Part shown: positions 17,497 through 26,763 of the stretch, piece by piece
Numbering within the stretch: the first letter of the stretch is position 1
How the letters are laid out: each line of letters opens with the position of its first letter
Source: Affinundibacterium baiyunense
GTDB taxonomy: Bacteria; Pseudomonadota; Gammaproteobacteria; Burkholderiales; Burkholderiaceae_D
Direction of reading: 5' to 3'
Assembly (NCBI RefSeq): GCF_018139645.1
Contig: NZ_JAGSPM010000011.1
Span: forward strand, 62,001-126,000
DNA: 64,000 bases
Program-made: the position numbers and the translations under genes
Notes under the pieces: generated by a model
The model's input: only the letters and a program-made list of their open reading frames with translations
Told to the model about the DNA's origin: nothing
Database searches by the model: none

Positions 17497-18502
17497 TGTT
17501 TTCTCCGTTTAGCGACTCGTGCGCTATATCATTGACACTTGAGCCTAACATTTTGTCTACACGCAATGCATATTGCCCATTGAATAAACCGTATTTACAT
17601 TCCATCACTGGTGTTCCATCTACCTTGGCAGAAACGATTTCTGGGACGGAAATTGGGATAACATCACCCACCTTCATGTTCAAAATATCACCAAGCGTCA
17701 TTCTGGTGGTGCCCAAATCGGCAACAATCTCAACTTCTGCGATCTGAATTTGTTGCGTCATCAAGCGTACCCAACGCTTATCGATTTCTAGTGTTTCACC
17801 TTGTAGGCTACTGGTAAGCAAATCACGAATGGGTTCTATCATTGAATACGGCATGCACATGTGCATTTCGCCACTGACTGGACCTAATTCAATCGTAAAT
17901 GTCGTCGACACCACAACCTCGTTTGGTGTTGCGATATTGGCAAATTGGGTGTTCATTTCTGAACGAATATATTCAAATTGCACTGGATATACGGGCTCCC
18001 ATGATTTCGCATAGGTTTCGTAAATAATCTCTAGAATGCGTTGAATAATTCTTTGTTCTGTTTGGGTAAAATCTCGTCCTTCTACACGCGTATGGAAGCG
18101 TCCATCACCACCAAATAAATTGTCGACTAATAGAAATACTAGTCCAGGATCGAGCACAATTAATGAAGTCCCGCGCAAGGGTTTCATGTGCGTTAAGTTG
18201 AGATTCGTCGGTACTACCAAGTTACGAATAAACTCGCTGTATTTCGATACTTTTACCGTGCCGACCGACACCTCTGCACTACGTCGAAGGAAGTTAAATA
18301 ATCCTATCCGCAATAGTCGCGCAAATCTCTCATTGATAATTTCCAAGGTTGGCATGCGCCCACGAACAATACGTTCTTGGGTGGCCAAGTTATACGGCCT
18401 GACACCAGAGGTATCTTCGTTATCCTCTGATTCATCTTGATCGCCGGTGACGCCCTTTAGAAGGGCATCAACTTCTTCTTGTGATAGAAAATTATCAGAC
18501 AC
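17489..18502 (-). CDS. fliM: Flagellar motor switch protein FliM
   Basis: 337 residues. The N-terminal peptide (MSDNFLSQEEVDALLKGV) is the conserved CheY-P-binding motif. It is followed by the middle domain that binds FliG (RNLVVPTNLNLTHMKPLRGTSLIVLDPGLVFLLVDNLFGGDGRF) and a C-terminal SpoA domain (~250-330). It forms the C-ring wall and sets rotation direction. The start is 5 bp after the fliL stop. Confidence 0.97.
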   Translation of the reverse strand: MSDNFLSQEEVDALLKGVTGDQDESEDNEDTSGVRPYNLATQERIVRGRMPTLEIINERFARLLRIGLFNFLRRSAEVSVGTVKVSKYSEFIRNLVVPTNLNLTHMKPLRGTSLIVLDPGLVFLLVDNLFGGDGRFHTRVEGRDFTQTEQRIIQRILEIIYETYAKSWEPVYPVQFEYIRSEMNTQFANIATPNEVVVSTTFTIELGPVSGEMHMCMPYSMIEPIRDLLTSSLQGETLEIDKRWVRLMTQQIQIAEVEIVADLGTTRMTLGDILNMKVGDVIPISVPEIVSAKVDGTPVMECKYGLFNGQYALRVDKMLGSSVNDIAHESLNGENNG

Positions 18503-18507
18503 GATTG

Positions 18508-18996
18508 TTATTGAACAACAAATGAAGTAAAGAATACGCCACTGACTTTTTGTGGCTCACCTTTTGGAACAAATGGAAGATTAACTTGCTCGGTAATTTC
18601 TTTGATTAATTCATCTTTCCCTTCAGGGGTCAATAAACCTTCTGCATTTTTACTCGATAACAGCATAATCAAGCGACTTTTTACTTGAGGTAAATTGGCT
18701 TTGATTATATTTACTTGCGCCTCATCCTCTACTTGTAAAGTCATTTGTACTTGTAAATATTTTTCTCCGAGCTCTGATTGGAGATTCACTACGAAAGGCT
18801 CTAAAGGTAAAAAAACTGGTGCCTTCGCAGGTTCGGCTTTCACTTCTTTTTCTGGTTTTTTCTTGGATAAAAACACTGCTGCTCCACCACCAATTCCACC
18901 TAAAAGCAGCACGGCTGCAGCGATGATAATAATTAATTTTTTCTTAGATTTACCTGCTGGGGCGGCATCTGCTGGTTTTGCTGGTGCTTTTGACAT
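18508..18996 (-). CDS. fliL: Flagellar basal body-associated protein FliL
   Basis: 162 residues. A Lys/Pro/Ala-rich cytoplasmic N-terminus, one transmembrane helix (LIIIIAAAVLLLGGIGGGAAVFL, ~20-42) and a periplasmic domain with PLEPFVVNLQSELGEKYLQVQMTLQVED match FliL. FliL surrounds the stator units and supports torque. It is the first gene of fliLMNOPQR; the upstream 367 bp should hold its promoter. Confidence 0.94.
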   Translation of the reverse strand: MSKAPAKPADAAPAGKSKKKLIIIIAAAVLLLGGIGGGAAVFLSKKKPEKEVKAEPAKAPVFLPLEPFVVNLQSELGEKYLQVQMTLQVEDEAQVNIIKANLPQVKSRLIMLLSSKNAEGLLTPEGKDELIKEITEQVNLPFVPKGEPQKVSGVFFTSFVVQ

Positions 18997-19285
18997 AAAA
19001 AATTCTCACCGATTTCAATTGTGTGTTTGATTAAGAAAAATTATCGCGCATCTGGACTCAATTTGATCTTCGAAATAGAGGCCAATTTCTTGCTCAACTC
19101 TAGTTTTTCTGATCGTTCCATTGCATGACTTATCGCATGAATATTTTTTGCGCTCACTTGGTGACGAAAGCCTGTCAAGTGAATGCCGTCTTCTACCCGG
19201 AAATACCAAGTAAAATATTTCTTGGTAGAAAGTATTCAGTACACAATTATAGTATCGTTTTCCCTTGGCTAGCCGTGAATGAAAT
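18997..19285 (-). other. fliL upstream region
   Basis: No convincing gene. On the minus strand a perfect TATAAT (19251-19246) is present without a good -35 box. A hairpin TACCAAG/CTTGGTA (19204-19227) follows, and TTGACA occurs at about 19177-19172 without a matching -10. No sigma-28 motif (GCCG with upstream TAAA) and no clear GG-N10-GC sigma-54 site was found. Confidence 0.35.
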
Positions 19286-19320
19286 AAGCGTGATGAAAAT
19301 CAATGATTTTCACCACGCTT
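19286..19320 (-). terminator. Terminator after fliK
   Basis: AAGCGTG-A-TGAAAATCA (19286-19302) pairs with TGATTTTCA-C-CACGCTT (19304-19320), a 16-bp stem with one mismatch, located 43 bp beyond the fliK stop on the minus strand. Only a weak AUUU follows, so termination is inferred from stem strength and position between the fliF-K and fliL-R operons. Confidence 0.6.
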
Positions 19321-19363
19321 TGGCAACATTCATTCAAATATGCTAGTGCTTAGACGTACTGAA

Positions 19364-20857
19364 TTAAACAAACGTATCGACTAAACCTAGATCTCTACCG
19401 GTATTCCGATTGCTTAATGTGTTTAAAACTTGATCTGACTCGATGTCAGTTCCTGACGATAGCGTGGTTTGTGAGCTGGTATTGCGAAATGACTTTTCAG
19501 CGCTAAATTGATTATTTGACTGTGCCGATTCTGCACTGACAGAAAATCCGGATAAAGAAATACCGGCATTCTCCATCATTTCGCGCAATTTTGGCGCGGC
19601 TGATTCTATCGCTTCTCTGACATCCAGATGTGATGAAACGAAGCTAGCATCAACAAAATTGTCGCTAATGCTTAAGACGACTTGCACTGGTCCCAAATCA
19701 GGAGGATTTAAGGTAAGTTGCGCACTCTGTTCACCACCCGCTACCATCCACACAATTTTTTGTCCTACTGCTTGATCCCATCCTTTAGTGCCGACGCGAG
19801 GTGCGATGTAGTCGGAGATAATTGGTGTAGCCAACTTCTCGGGTTTGATCGTTGTTACATGCGTGGTGTTGATGACTTCCTGTTTAACTTGTGTTTCATT
19901 GACATGGACTTTCACTTCAAGTTTGCCAAATTTTTCTAAATTTTGCTCGTCAAGCTTATTTGACGCTTGTGCTTCAAGCTCGTGTGCAAACGAATCAGAA
20001 ACTACTGTAGCGGTATTCCACGTTTTTTCAGTTGTTTGACTATCTTTATTGTCTATTTTTGTCGTTGCAATATTTAATTCAACCTGAGATGCTTGTGACT
20101 CATTCTTGTTAGTCACTTGCTGTGGGTTGGTGTTGGCAACAAGCACTTGGGCTTGTTGCTGAAGTAGATCGGACTCAACTGGAGGCTCTGCTACATCGTT
20201 TGCAATTGGTGTCGATGATTTTGTATTATTTAGCTGTGGTTGTGGCGACAATATGAGATCGTCATGTGATTCTAATATCTCCTTGGCCTTGATATTAGGT
20301 TCAATGATTTGCTTCTCGTCTGTCAAATTGTTTAGTGGCGTGGAGAACATTACCCGATCATTTTCACCGTTATTTTTATTGATAGTTGAGAGGTCAGGCG
20401 TATCACTCGCGTCTATATCGGTGCTGATCAAGTCATCGTTCACTAAGCTGTCAGTTGTCGCTATTTTCTGAGTCTCTATACTTACATCAATTACAGAATC
20501 AGTCGTGTCGGCTTGAGACAAGGCACTAATATTGTTGACAAACATGAGTAGGGTAGTTGGATCGTTGATCGCAACGGTCGTTTGTTCATCGTCTTGCGGT
20601 GGTTTGCTTGGTTCAACTTCATTCAGTTCTTTTTGTTCCTCTGAAGTCATGGATTTATTGTTTTGAGTGACGACAGTTTTGTGCTCATTATTGTTTTTTG
20701 CAGATACTTCTGCACTTGTTTTCTTTGATTTGTTCGCCACCTCGTTTTTTAAAACTTGGTTGAACGTATTGGTATTTTTGGATTCCGTAGGCGCATTAGA
20801 CGCCTTGTTTGCGACGATACCGGGCAAGACTGGATTGAGAGTTGGCGCATTGGGCAT
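19364..20857 (-). CDS. fliK: Flagellar hook-length control protein FliK
   Basis: 497 residues. A long, low-complexity Ser/Thr/Asn/Gln-rich N-terminal ruler region (~1-370) precedes the conserved Flg_hook C-terminal domain (~375-465: WDQAVGQKIVWMVAGGEQSAQLTLNPPDLGPVQVVLSI) that switches export specificity once the hook is long enough. It is the last gene of fliFGHIJK. A second Flg_hook protein lies at 27869-29134. Confidence 0.92.
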   Translation of the reverse strand: MPNAPTLNPVLPGIVANKASNAPTESKNTNTFNQVLKNEVANKSKKTSAEVSAKNNNEHKTVVTQNNKSMTSEEQKELNEVEPSKPPQDDEQTTVAINDPTTLLMFVNNISALSQADTTDSVIDVSIETQKIATTDSLVNDDLISTDIDASDTPDLSTINKNNGENDRVMFSTPLNNLTDEKQIIEPNIKAKEILESHDDLILSPQPQLNNTKSSTPIANDVAEPPVESDLLQQQAQVLVANTNPQQVTNKNESQASQVELNIATTKIDNKDSQTTEKTWNTATVVSDSFAHELEAQASNKLDEQNLEKFGKLEVKVHVNETQVKQEVINTTHVTTIKPEKLATPIISDYIAPRVGTKGWDQAVGQKIVWMVAGGEQSAQLTLNPPDLGPVQVVLSISDNFVDASFVSSHLDVREAIESAAPKLREMMENAGISLSGFSVSAESAQSNNQFSAEKSFRNTSSQTTLSSGTDIESDQVLNTLSNRNTGRDLGLVDTFV

Positions 20858-20895
20858 GTTGTCACCTACGGTATAGATTTGATCGATTGGTTAAT

Positions 20896-20932
20896 AAAAC
20901 GCGTTTTGATACTGTGTTTGTTTGTTTGTTTG
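20896..20932. repeat. Palindrome and (TTTG)4 tract upstream of fliK
   Basis: In the 109-bp fliJ-fliK gap a perfect 12-bp palindrome AAAACGCGTTTT (20896-20907) is followed by four tandem TTTG units (20917-20932) and a further TTTTG. Read on the minus strand this is CAAA-type repeats ~60 bp before the fliK start. Confidence 0.7.
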
Positions 20933-20966
20933 TTTTGTTGAGTCTAATTACTTGTCTGTTCAGGCT

Positions 20967-21404
20967 TTACTTCTTATAAAACAGCGCTCGTGTCGCGCGT
21001 TCGTCGGTTTGTTTTTGATCGCGTTTGTTTTCTTTTTTTAATTCACTGGCGGCATTTCGATCAATTAAAGTCTTGTACGAAAGGCGTTTTTTTTCACATT
21101 CTTGCCAATTTTTTTTCGCGATTTCAATGCGATATTCGGCATCCTGAATTAGTTTTTTTTGTCCATCTACCGCTTGGTCAAGTTTCACAATAAATGCTTG
21201 AAAGTTGGTGAATTGTGTGACATTCAGTCCCTGTTTTGCATTGCTTTGAAATCTTAGTTCATAGTCACTGCGATACTGATTTAATAAATTTAATTGTTCG
21301 TTCGCATCATCTCTCGCCTTAATCATTCGGCCAAGATTTTTTGCTGCATTTTCTACTTCATTTTCAGCTAATTCGATTAATGTTGATAAGGCTGAATTTG
21401 CCAT
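20967..21404 (-). CDS. fliJ: Flagellar export chaperone / stalk protein FliJ
   Basis: 145 residues, almost wholly alpha-helical and predicted coiled coil (LIELAENEVENAAKNLGRMIKARDDANEQLNLLNQYRSDYE), the usual length and pattern for FliJ. FliJ inserts into the FliI hexamer ring and couples ATP hydrolysis to export. It lies 43 bp after fliI. Confidence 0.9.
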   Translation of the reverse strand: MANSALSTLIELAENEVENAAKNLGRMIKARDDANEQLNLLNQYRSDYELRFQSNAKQGLNVTQFTNFQAFIVKLDQAVDGQKKLIQDAEYRIEIAKKNWQECEKKRLSYKTLIDRNAASELKKENKRDQKQTDERATRALFYKK

Positions 21405-21447
21405 TTTCTTTGCTACCTATACCGATTGTACGGATGATTGTTTTTTT

Positions 21448-22839
21448 CTAAGCGTCGAATAGAGCGGAAAGTCCGGCTAAGCTCTCATTTATGGATGATT
21501 TTTCCGTGATTTCTTGTTGTAAGAAGGATTGGATTTGCGGATATTTTTTGATCGCTTCATCTAATACTGGATCAGAGCCGGCAGAGTAGGCACCGACATT
21601 AATCAAATCGCGACTTCGTTCGTATCTTGAATACAATTGTTTGAGCTTGCGAGATAGTCGCTGATGCTCAGGTGATGTAATGCCGTGCATTGCTCGACTG
21701 ATGGATTGCTCAATATCAATTGCTGGATAGTGGCCACTCTCTGCTAATGTCCGGTTTAAAACGATGTGCCCGTCCAAGATCGCGCGTGCCGCGTCGGCAA
21801 TCGGATCTTGTTGATCATCGCCCTCCGTTAAGACGGTATAGAAGGCGGTAATCGATCCACCGCCTAATTTGCCATTGCCAGCGCGTTCTACCAATATCGG
21901 TAACTTAGCGAATACAGATGGGGGATAACCTTTGGTTGCGGGAGGTTCACCGATCGCGAGTGCGATTTCACGTTGCGCCATGGCGTAGCGAGTTAGTGAA
22001 TCCATGATCAACAAAACATTTTTGTCTTGATCTCGAAAATACTCTGCGATCGTGGTTGCGTAGGCAGCACCTTGCATTCGCATCAAAGGCGGTGCGTCTG
22101 CGGGGGCCGCGACAACAACTGAACGCGCTAATCCTTCTTCGCCTAGAATTTCTTCAATAAATTCCTTTACCTCGCGTCCCCGTTCACCGATCAGTCCTAC
22201 CACAATCACATCGGCAGTCGTATATCGAGCCATCATCCCCAATAATACGCTTTTACCAACACCGGAACCCGCAAACAAACCTAGACGTTGACCGCGACCA
22301 ACTGTCAGCATGCTATTGATCGCTCGCACACCGACGTCGAGCTTTTCCTTGATCGGCGCACGTGATAGTGGGTTATAAATTCGTGCACCTAAAGGTGCGG
22401 TGGCGCGACTGGTGAGTGGACCTAAAGAGTCTAATGGACGTCCATTGGCATCAAGAACACGACCAAGTAGCTCTTCACCAACCGGCAAATGTTTAGTTCG
22501 GTCAGCATTGCGTCTATGTTGCGTGCTTTCGCCTGAGGCAAATGGCGGTGTGACGGGAAATACTGGCGCACCTGGGATCACGCCATCTAAGTCGCTTTGT
22601 GGCATCAAAAAAAGCCGATCGCCATCGAAGCCAACCACCTCAGCCTCAATTTTTACGCCATTTTGCAAATGAATCAGACAGGCACTGCCAACTGGCAATT
22701 TGATCCCGACTGCTTCCATCACTAGCCCTGTCACTTTGACGATACGGCCCGAGATATTTTCACTGTGGGCCGTTGCTAGGCTTTTTTTGCTTATCGCAAA
22801 TTGGTCTTTCCAAGCCTGTGATGAAAATAGTTCACTCAT
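21448..22839 (-). CDS. fliI: Flagellum-specific ATP synthase FliI
   Basis: 463 residues. The Walker A motif [15 protein letters not shown] (~185-200), Walker B region [26 protein letters not shown] and the F1-beta-like arginine/ring region are present. FliI is the cytoplasmic ATPase of the flagellar export apparatus. Its start overlaps the fliH stop by 4 bp, indicating translational coupling. Confidence 0.97.
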   Translation of the reverse strand: MSELFSSQAWKDQFAISKKSLATAHSENISGRIVKVTGLVMEAVGIKLPVGSACLIHLQNGVKIEAEVVGFDGDRLFLMPQSDLDGVIPGAPVFPVTPPFASGESTQHRRNADRTKHLPVGEELLGRVLDANGRPLDSLGPLTSRATAPLGARIYNPLSRAPIKEKLDVGVRAINSMLTVGRGQRLGLFAGSGVGKSVLLGMMARYTTADVIVVGLIGERGREVKEFIEEILGEEGLARSVVVAAPADAPPLMRMQGAAYATTIAEYFRDQDKNVLLIMDSLTRYAMAQREIALAIGEPPATKGYPPSVFAKLPILVERAGNGKLGGGSITAFYTVLTEGDDQQDPIADAARAILDGHIVLNRTLAESGHYPAIDIEQSISRAMHGITSPEHQRLSRKLKQLYSRYERSRDLINVGAYSAGSDPVLDEAIKKYPQIQSFLQQEITEKSSINESLAGLSALFDA

Positions 22840-23513
22840 GGTGTGACTGCTTGGATATTGTTACTGTTTTCAAGAGCGTCTATCAGTCGAGCCCAGCGTG
22901 TCTCATAACTTGCATCGATTAGATTTTGGGCTGTTTCAATGCGGCAGCCACCTCGGCTTAGATGTTGATCTGGAATGAGTCGCCATCCATCTTTTTCAAG
23001 TTCATTACACATGAATTCCTTCAAAAGATAAAGGTCGTCGGGGTGTAAATAAATCTGCGCCGGTTGATGAATCGCTGGAAGCATGTCTATCGATTCTTTG
23101 ACGATTTCCACAATCGCGTCGGATTCGTAGGCAAACTTGTGTTTCGTCATAGCACTTGCGAGACTGATTGCCAACGCGACAAAATCATGACCAATCTCAT
23201 TGTGCGCCTTAGATAATTGCTCTTTAAAACTATCTTTGAGCTCGCTTAAGTTGGCTAATACTTGAGTTGCTTGTTCTCTCAACTCTTGTTCACCTACAGT
23301 CCGACCCTCTTGATAACCAAGCGCATAAGCTTCTTTATAGGCTTCAGCGTAAGCTTCATTTTTTGCTTGTTCACGAATGGCGAGCAGTTCAGCTTGAGAA
23401 ACTTTCTCAACCTCAGCTGCTTTTTCTATTTGTGATGGACGAAGATCTCCAAAGGAAGTCATTTCCCAACGTTGGAATGCAGTGAGTTTTTCTTTAGGGA
23501 TTACGCTAGACAT
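22836..23513 (-). CDS. fliH: Flagellar assembly protein FliH
   Basis: 225 residues from the ATG at 23513. FliH is the negative regulator and stator-like partner of FliI. It has a charged coiled-coil centre ([33 protein letters not shown]) with the GxxxG-like spacing known in FliH, and a C-terminal domain like V-type ATPase subunit E ([16 protein letters not shown]). The frame opens earlier at a GTG (23534), but [13 protein letters not shown] is the more natural start; either way it overlaps the fliG end. Confidence 0.9.
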   Translation of the reverse strand: MSSVIPKEKLTAFQRWEMTSFGDLRPSQIEKAAEVEKVSQAELLAIREQAKNEAYAEAYKEAYALGYQEGRTVGEQELREQATQVLANLSELKDSFKEQLSKAHNEIGHDFVALAISLASAMTKHKFAYESDAIVEIVKESIDMLPAIHQPAQIYLHPDDLYLLKEFMCNELEKDGWRLIPDQHLSRGGCRIETAQNLIDASYETRWARLIDALENSNNIQAVTP

Positions 23514-24501
23514 AAGCGTCTTCGCCTTTCGCACCTAACATGATTTGGCCTTCGTCTGCTAAGCGGCGAACGATGAGCAAGATTTGTTTTTGCTGTGCTT
23601 CCACCTCTGACAAGCGGACTGGACCTTTCGATTCCAAATCTTCGCGCATCATTTCCGCCGCACGTTGTGACATATTCTTGAAAATCTTTTCACGCATGTC
23701 TGCGTTTGCGCCTTTTAATGCGATGATTAGGGAGTCTGATTGAACTTCACGCAACAGCAATTGAATTCCGCGATCATCGATGTCGAGAATATTGTCGAAG
23801 ACGAACATTTCGTCCATGATTTTCTCTGCCATATCACCATCGTATTTGCGTAAATTCTCCATGATTGATGACTCGTTTTCACCGCTCATAAAGTTGAGAA
23901 TTTCCGCCGCTGCGCGAACACCACCGATAGATTTTTTCTTCAAACTCTCATTACCAGTTAGCAGCTTAGTCAACACATCATTCAACTCGCGCAAAGCAGT
24001 TGGTTGAATACCATCTAAGGTGGCGATCCGAAGTACTGCATCATTGCGTAATCGCTCACTGAAGTGATTGAGAATTTCACTTGCTTGATCACTTTCTAAG
24101 TGCACCAAGATGGTGGCAATAATTTGTGGATGTTCGTTCTTAATGAGTTCGGCGACAGAAGCCGAATCCATCCACTTTAAGCTTTCGATTCCGCTTGCAT
24201 CTTTACCGCCTAGGATACGATTTAGCAAGGAAGATGCCTTGTCGTCGCCAAGTGCTTTGGTTAACACATTGCGAATGTATTCGTCAGAATCAAGTCCGAC
24301 TGTTGAACTTAAGTCAGCCTCTGACTTAAATTCTTCTAAGACCTTTGCAATCGTCTCATGCGGAATCGCACCAATTGCTGCCATCGCAGCACCGATTTTT
24401 TGAACTTCTCTTGGACCGAGATGTTTCATCACCTCGGCAGCCGCATCTTCACCAAGTGCGAGCATTAAGGTTGCCGCTTTTTGTACGCCGTCTTCACTCA
24501 T
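23506..24501 (-). CDS. fliG: Flagellar motor switch protein FliG
   Basis: 331 residues, full length. N-terminal domain binding FliF (QKAATLMLALGEDAAAEVMKHL), middle domain with the EHPQ motif (NEHPQIIATILVHLESDQASEIL), and a C-terminal torque domain with the charged helix (VFDNILDIDDRGIQLLLREVQSDSLIIALKGA). FliG interacts with MotA to generate torque. It overlaps fliF by 8 bp. Confidence 0.97.
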   Translation of the reverse strand: MSEDGVQKAATLMLALGEDAAAEVMKHLGPREVQKIGAAMAAIGAIPHETIAKVLEEFKSEADLSSTVGLDSDEYIRNVLTKALGDDKASSLLNRILGGKDASGIESLKWMDSASVAELIKNEHPQIIATILVHLESDQASEILNHFSERLRNDAVLRIATLDGIQPTALRELNDVLTKLLTGNESLKKKSIGGVRAAAEILNFMSGENESSIMENLRKYDGDMAEKIMDEMFVFDNILDIDDRGIQLLLREVQSDSLIIALKGANADMREKIFKNMSQRAAEMMREDLESKGPVRLSEVEAQQKQILLIVRRLADEGQIMLGAKGEDAYV

Positions 24502-26194
24502 TGCTGACCCATGATCTAATTACGTTGGCTACGATTTTTGGATCGCTTGAAGCTAATTGCTTTGCCATTTCCATATTTGCTTCGTAGCTTGAATTGTATT
24601 GTTTGCTCTTTTCTTCCGCCTCGCCATTGATGCTGACGATCGCAGCTTCTTCCTCTTCTGCTTGGCGCGCTTTTTCTTCCTCTTCTTCTTGACGTTGACG
24701 CTCTTTCTCTTTTTTCAGCGATTCTGGGTCTTTGCCAGTTAATTTATTGAGCGTTGGCTTCAAGTAACCAAAGAACAGGTATAACAACAATAAACCACCT
24801 ATCAGATATTTTCCAATTTCTTTTGCAGTTTGCAATACATCGGGTTGCTTCCAGAGCGGTATATCCTCAGGCGTTACTTTTTCAGGAACTGCAAATGGGC
24901 TGTTTACCACGTTCAGTGTGTCACCGCGTTCTTTATTGAAGCCCATTGCTTCACGTGCTAAATCGATGATTTGATTTTTTTCAACTTCAGTTAATGCACG
25001 CGTAATGGTTTTGCCAGATTTGTCGGTTTCCGTTTTGTAATTTACGACAACTGCAACGGATAAGCGTTTCAGACCTCCCATCGCTTGTTGGGTGTAGCGT
25101 ATGGTTTTATCTACTTCATAGTTAAATGTTGCGTCTTTTTGTGTCAAACCATTATTGGCTGCGTTCGCTTGCGCATCATTTGCGTTTGCCGCTGCGGTGA
25201 TCGGAGCCGTTGCAGGTACCGGAGGTTGATTGGTCAGGGCGCCTGGAATACCAGAAGCGTTTGCCTGTTTGCCATAGGTTTCACTAGTTTGCTGGCTGCG
25301 AATAGTGCTTGCTTCTGGCGGTGAATTTGGACGATAGCTTTCGGCGGCTTGTTCACTGCGAGAGAAATCGATATCTGCAGTCGCTTCCGCACGAACGTTC
25401 TGAGCACCTACAATCGGTGAAATGATCGATTCCACTTTCTTGACGACGCTTTGTTGAAACTCCTGCACGTATTTCAGTTGAGATGGATCTAAATTATTGG
25501 TCGCTGTTTGTTTACTTGGATCGGAGAGTAAGTTTCCATTTTGATCAATAATCGTGACATTCTTCGCTGGTAACTCAGGAATGCTGCTCGCTACTAAATG
25601 AATGATTGCACTCACTTGTTGTTGATCTAACACGCGGCTTGGATAGAGATTTAATAGCACCGAGGCGGTTGGCTTTTGCTGCTCCCGTACAAATACCGAT
25701 GCTTTAGGAATCGCCAAATGAACCCGCGCAGTTTGAACTGCGGATACAGCTTGAATGGAGCGAGCCAATTCGCCTTCTAATGCACGTTGAAAATTCACCT
25801 GTTCTAGGAATTGTGAAATGCCGAGTTTTTGATTTTCCATCAACTCAAAACCGACATTGCCACCTTTAGGAAGACCTTGAGATGCGAGTTTAAGTCGTGC
25901 ATCGTGTACCTGATTGGCTGGAACCAAAATTGCGCTGCCGCCCTCAGAATATTTGTAAGGAATATTCAGCTGCTGCAGCGATGCGACAATCGCGCCGCCA
26001 TCTCGGTCATTGAAGTTAGAAAACAATACACGATAGTCTGGTGCTTGGCTCCATAGCCAGACACCAACCATGACGGCAATCGTAATGGCCGCACCGACAG
26101 ACAGAATGATCGTTCTGACCGCCGGCGTCTGAGGAATGCCAAATACCACTGGAACTGGTGGCGCGTCTAAAGTCGCTTCATTTGCGGTTGCCAT
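24494..26194 (-). CDS. fliF: Flagellar MS-ring protein FliF
   Basis: 566 residues. First transmembrane helix ~28-48 (IILSVGAAITIAVMVGVWLW), YscJ/FliF ring-building motifs (LNIPYKYSEGGSAILVPANQVHDARLKLASQGLP), a proline/alanine-rich insert (~300-345), a second transmembrane helix near 450 (LIGGLLLLYLFFGYL), an extended Glu/Lys coil, and the conserved C-terminal FliG-binding tail (SDPKIVANVIRSWV). It forms the MS ring and export-gate housing. It is first of fliFGHIJK and divergent from fliE. Confidence 0.97.
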   Translation of the reverse strand: MATANEATLDAPPVPVVFGIPQTPAVRTIILSVGAAITIAVMVGVWLWSQAPDYRVLFSNFNDRDGGAIVASLQQLNIPYKYSEGGSAILVPANQVHDARLKLASQGLPKGGNVGFELMENQKLGISQFLEQVNFQRALEGELARSIQAVSAVQTARVHLAIPKASVFVREQQKPTASVLLNLYPSRVLDQQQVSAIIHLVASSIPELPAKNVTIIDQNGNLLSDPSKQTATNNLDPSQLKYVQEFQQSVVKKVESIISPIVGAQNVRAEATADIDFSRSEQAAESYRPNSPPEASTIRSQQTSETYGKQANASGIPGALTNQPPVPATAPITAAANANDAQANAANNGLTQKDATFNYEVDKTIRYTQQAMGGLKRLSVAVVVNYKTETDKSGKTITRALTEVEKNQIIDLAREAMGFNKERGDTLNVVNSPFAVPEKVTPEDIPLWKQPDVLQTAKEIGKYLIGGLLLLYLFFGYLKPTLNKLTGKDPESLKKEKERQRQEEEEEKARQAEEEEAAIVSINGEAEEKSKQYNSSYEANMEMAKQLASSDPKIVANVIRSWVSNE

Positions 26195-26253
26195 GAGTGC
26201 CCCCGTCAGTGTGTTGAGTTAATTCAAGTTCACGCATCTTATTTCCCTGTGAA

Positions 26254-26267
26254 GGTTTTTTCCTTGC
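26254..26267 (+). promoter_or_regulatory. Possible sigma-54 promoter upstream of fliE
   Basis: GG (26254-26255), ten bases, then GC (26266-26267), within AAGGTTTTTTCCTTGCT. The -12 element TTGCT fits the sigma-54 consensus well; the -24 element has GG but lacks the following CAC. It is 127 bp before the fliE start. Weak evidence. Confidence 0.3.
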
Positions 26268-26393
26268 TAGCAATTGTGCTACAGGTAAATAAAATCAAAG
26301 GCTAGAAAAACGCGGATTTCACCTCTCTAATCATCTCTAAGCATTTGCGAACTACTGATAATCTAGTGCAAAGTGATGAGATGGAGGTATAAC

Positions 26394-26741
26394 GTGAGTA
26401 TAGGTGGAATTGATAAAAGTAGAATTGACGCAATGGTGGCACAGTTGCGTGCAGCGGCGGCAAAAATGGAGAACGTCACGCCCAATCCCATTGCCGGTAA
26501 TGCTAGTCCTACCCCGAAGTTGGATTTTGCCGATGCATTAAAATCGTCTTTAGAGCAGGTGAGCGCAGCACAAAGTGCTTCACAAGCGCTCGGAAAACGA
26601 TTCGCAATGGGCGATGACAGTGTCAATATGTCAGATATGATGATCTCGATGCAAAAGGCAAGTATCTCGTTCCAAGCCACTGTTCAGGTAAGGAATAAGT
26701 TGATTTCAGCCTATCAAGATATTATGAATATGCAAATTTGA
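26394..26741 (+). CDS. fliE: Flagellar hook-basal body protein FliE
   Basis: 115 residues from GTG 26394. FliE links the MS ring to the rod. The family core is seen: LDFADALKSSLEQVSAAQ near the middle and the C-terminal VNMSDMMISMQKASISFQATVQVRNKLISAYQDIMNMQI. The frame extends to GTG 26373, but a strong GGAGGT at 26383-26388 is 5 nt before GTG 26394 and SIGGIDKSRID is the usual N-terminus. Alone on the plus strand, divergent from fliF, a common Burkholderiales arrangement. Confidence 0.93.
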   Translation: MSIGGIDKSRIDAMVAQLRAAAAKMENVTPNPIAGNASPTPKLDFADALKSSLEQVSAAQSASQALGKRFAMGDDSVNMSDMMISMQKASISFQATVQVRNKLISAYQDIMNMQI

Positions 26742-26763
26742 GGCGTTTGTCGTATTTGTGCCA

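Noticed and set aside
19172-19177. TTGACA on the minus strand upstream of fliL as a sigma-70 -35 box
   Set aside because: No -10 box at 16-18 bp; the nearest AT-rich hexamer is about 27 bp away.
19015-19209. 64-codon minus-strand ORF in front of fliL
   Set aside because: TTG start, no ribosome site, composition unlike the neighbouring proteins and no recognisable motif.
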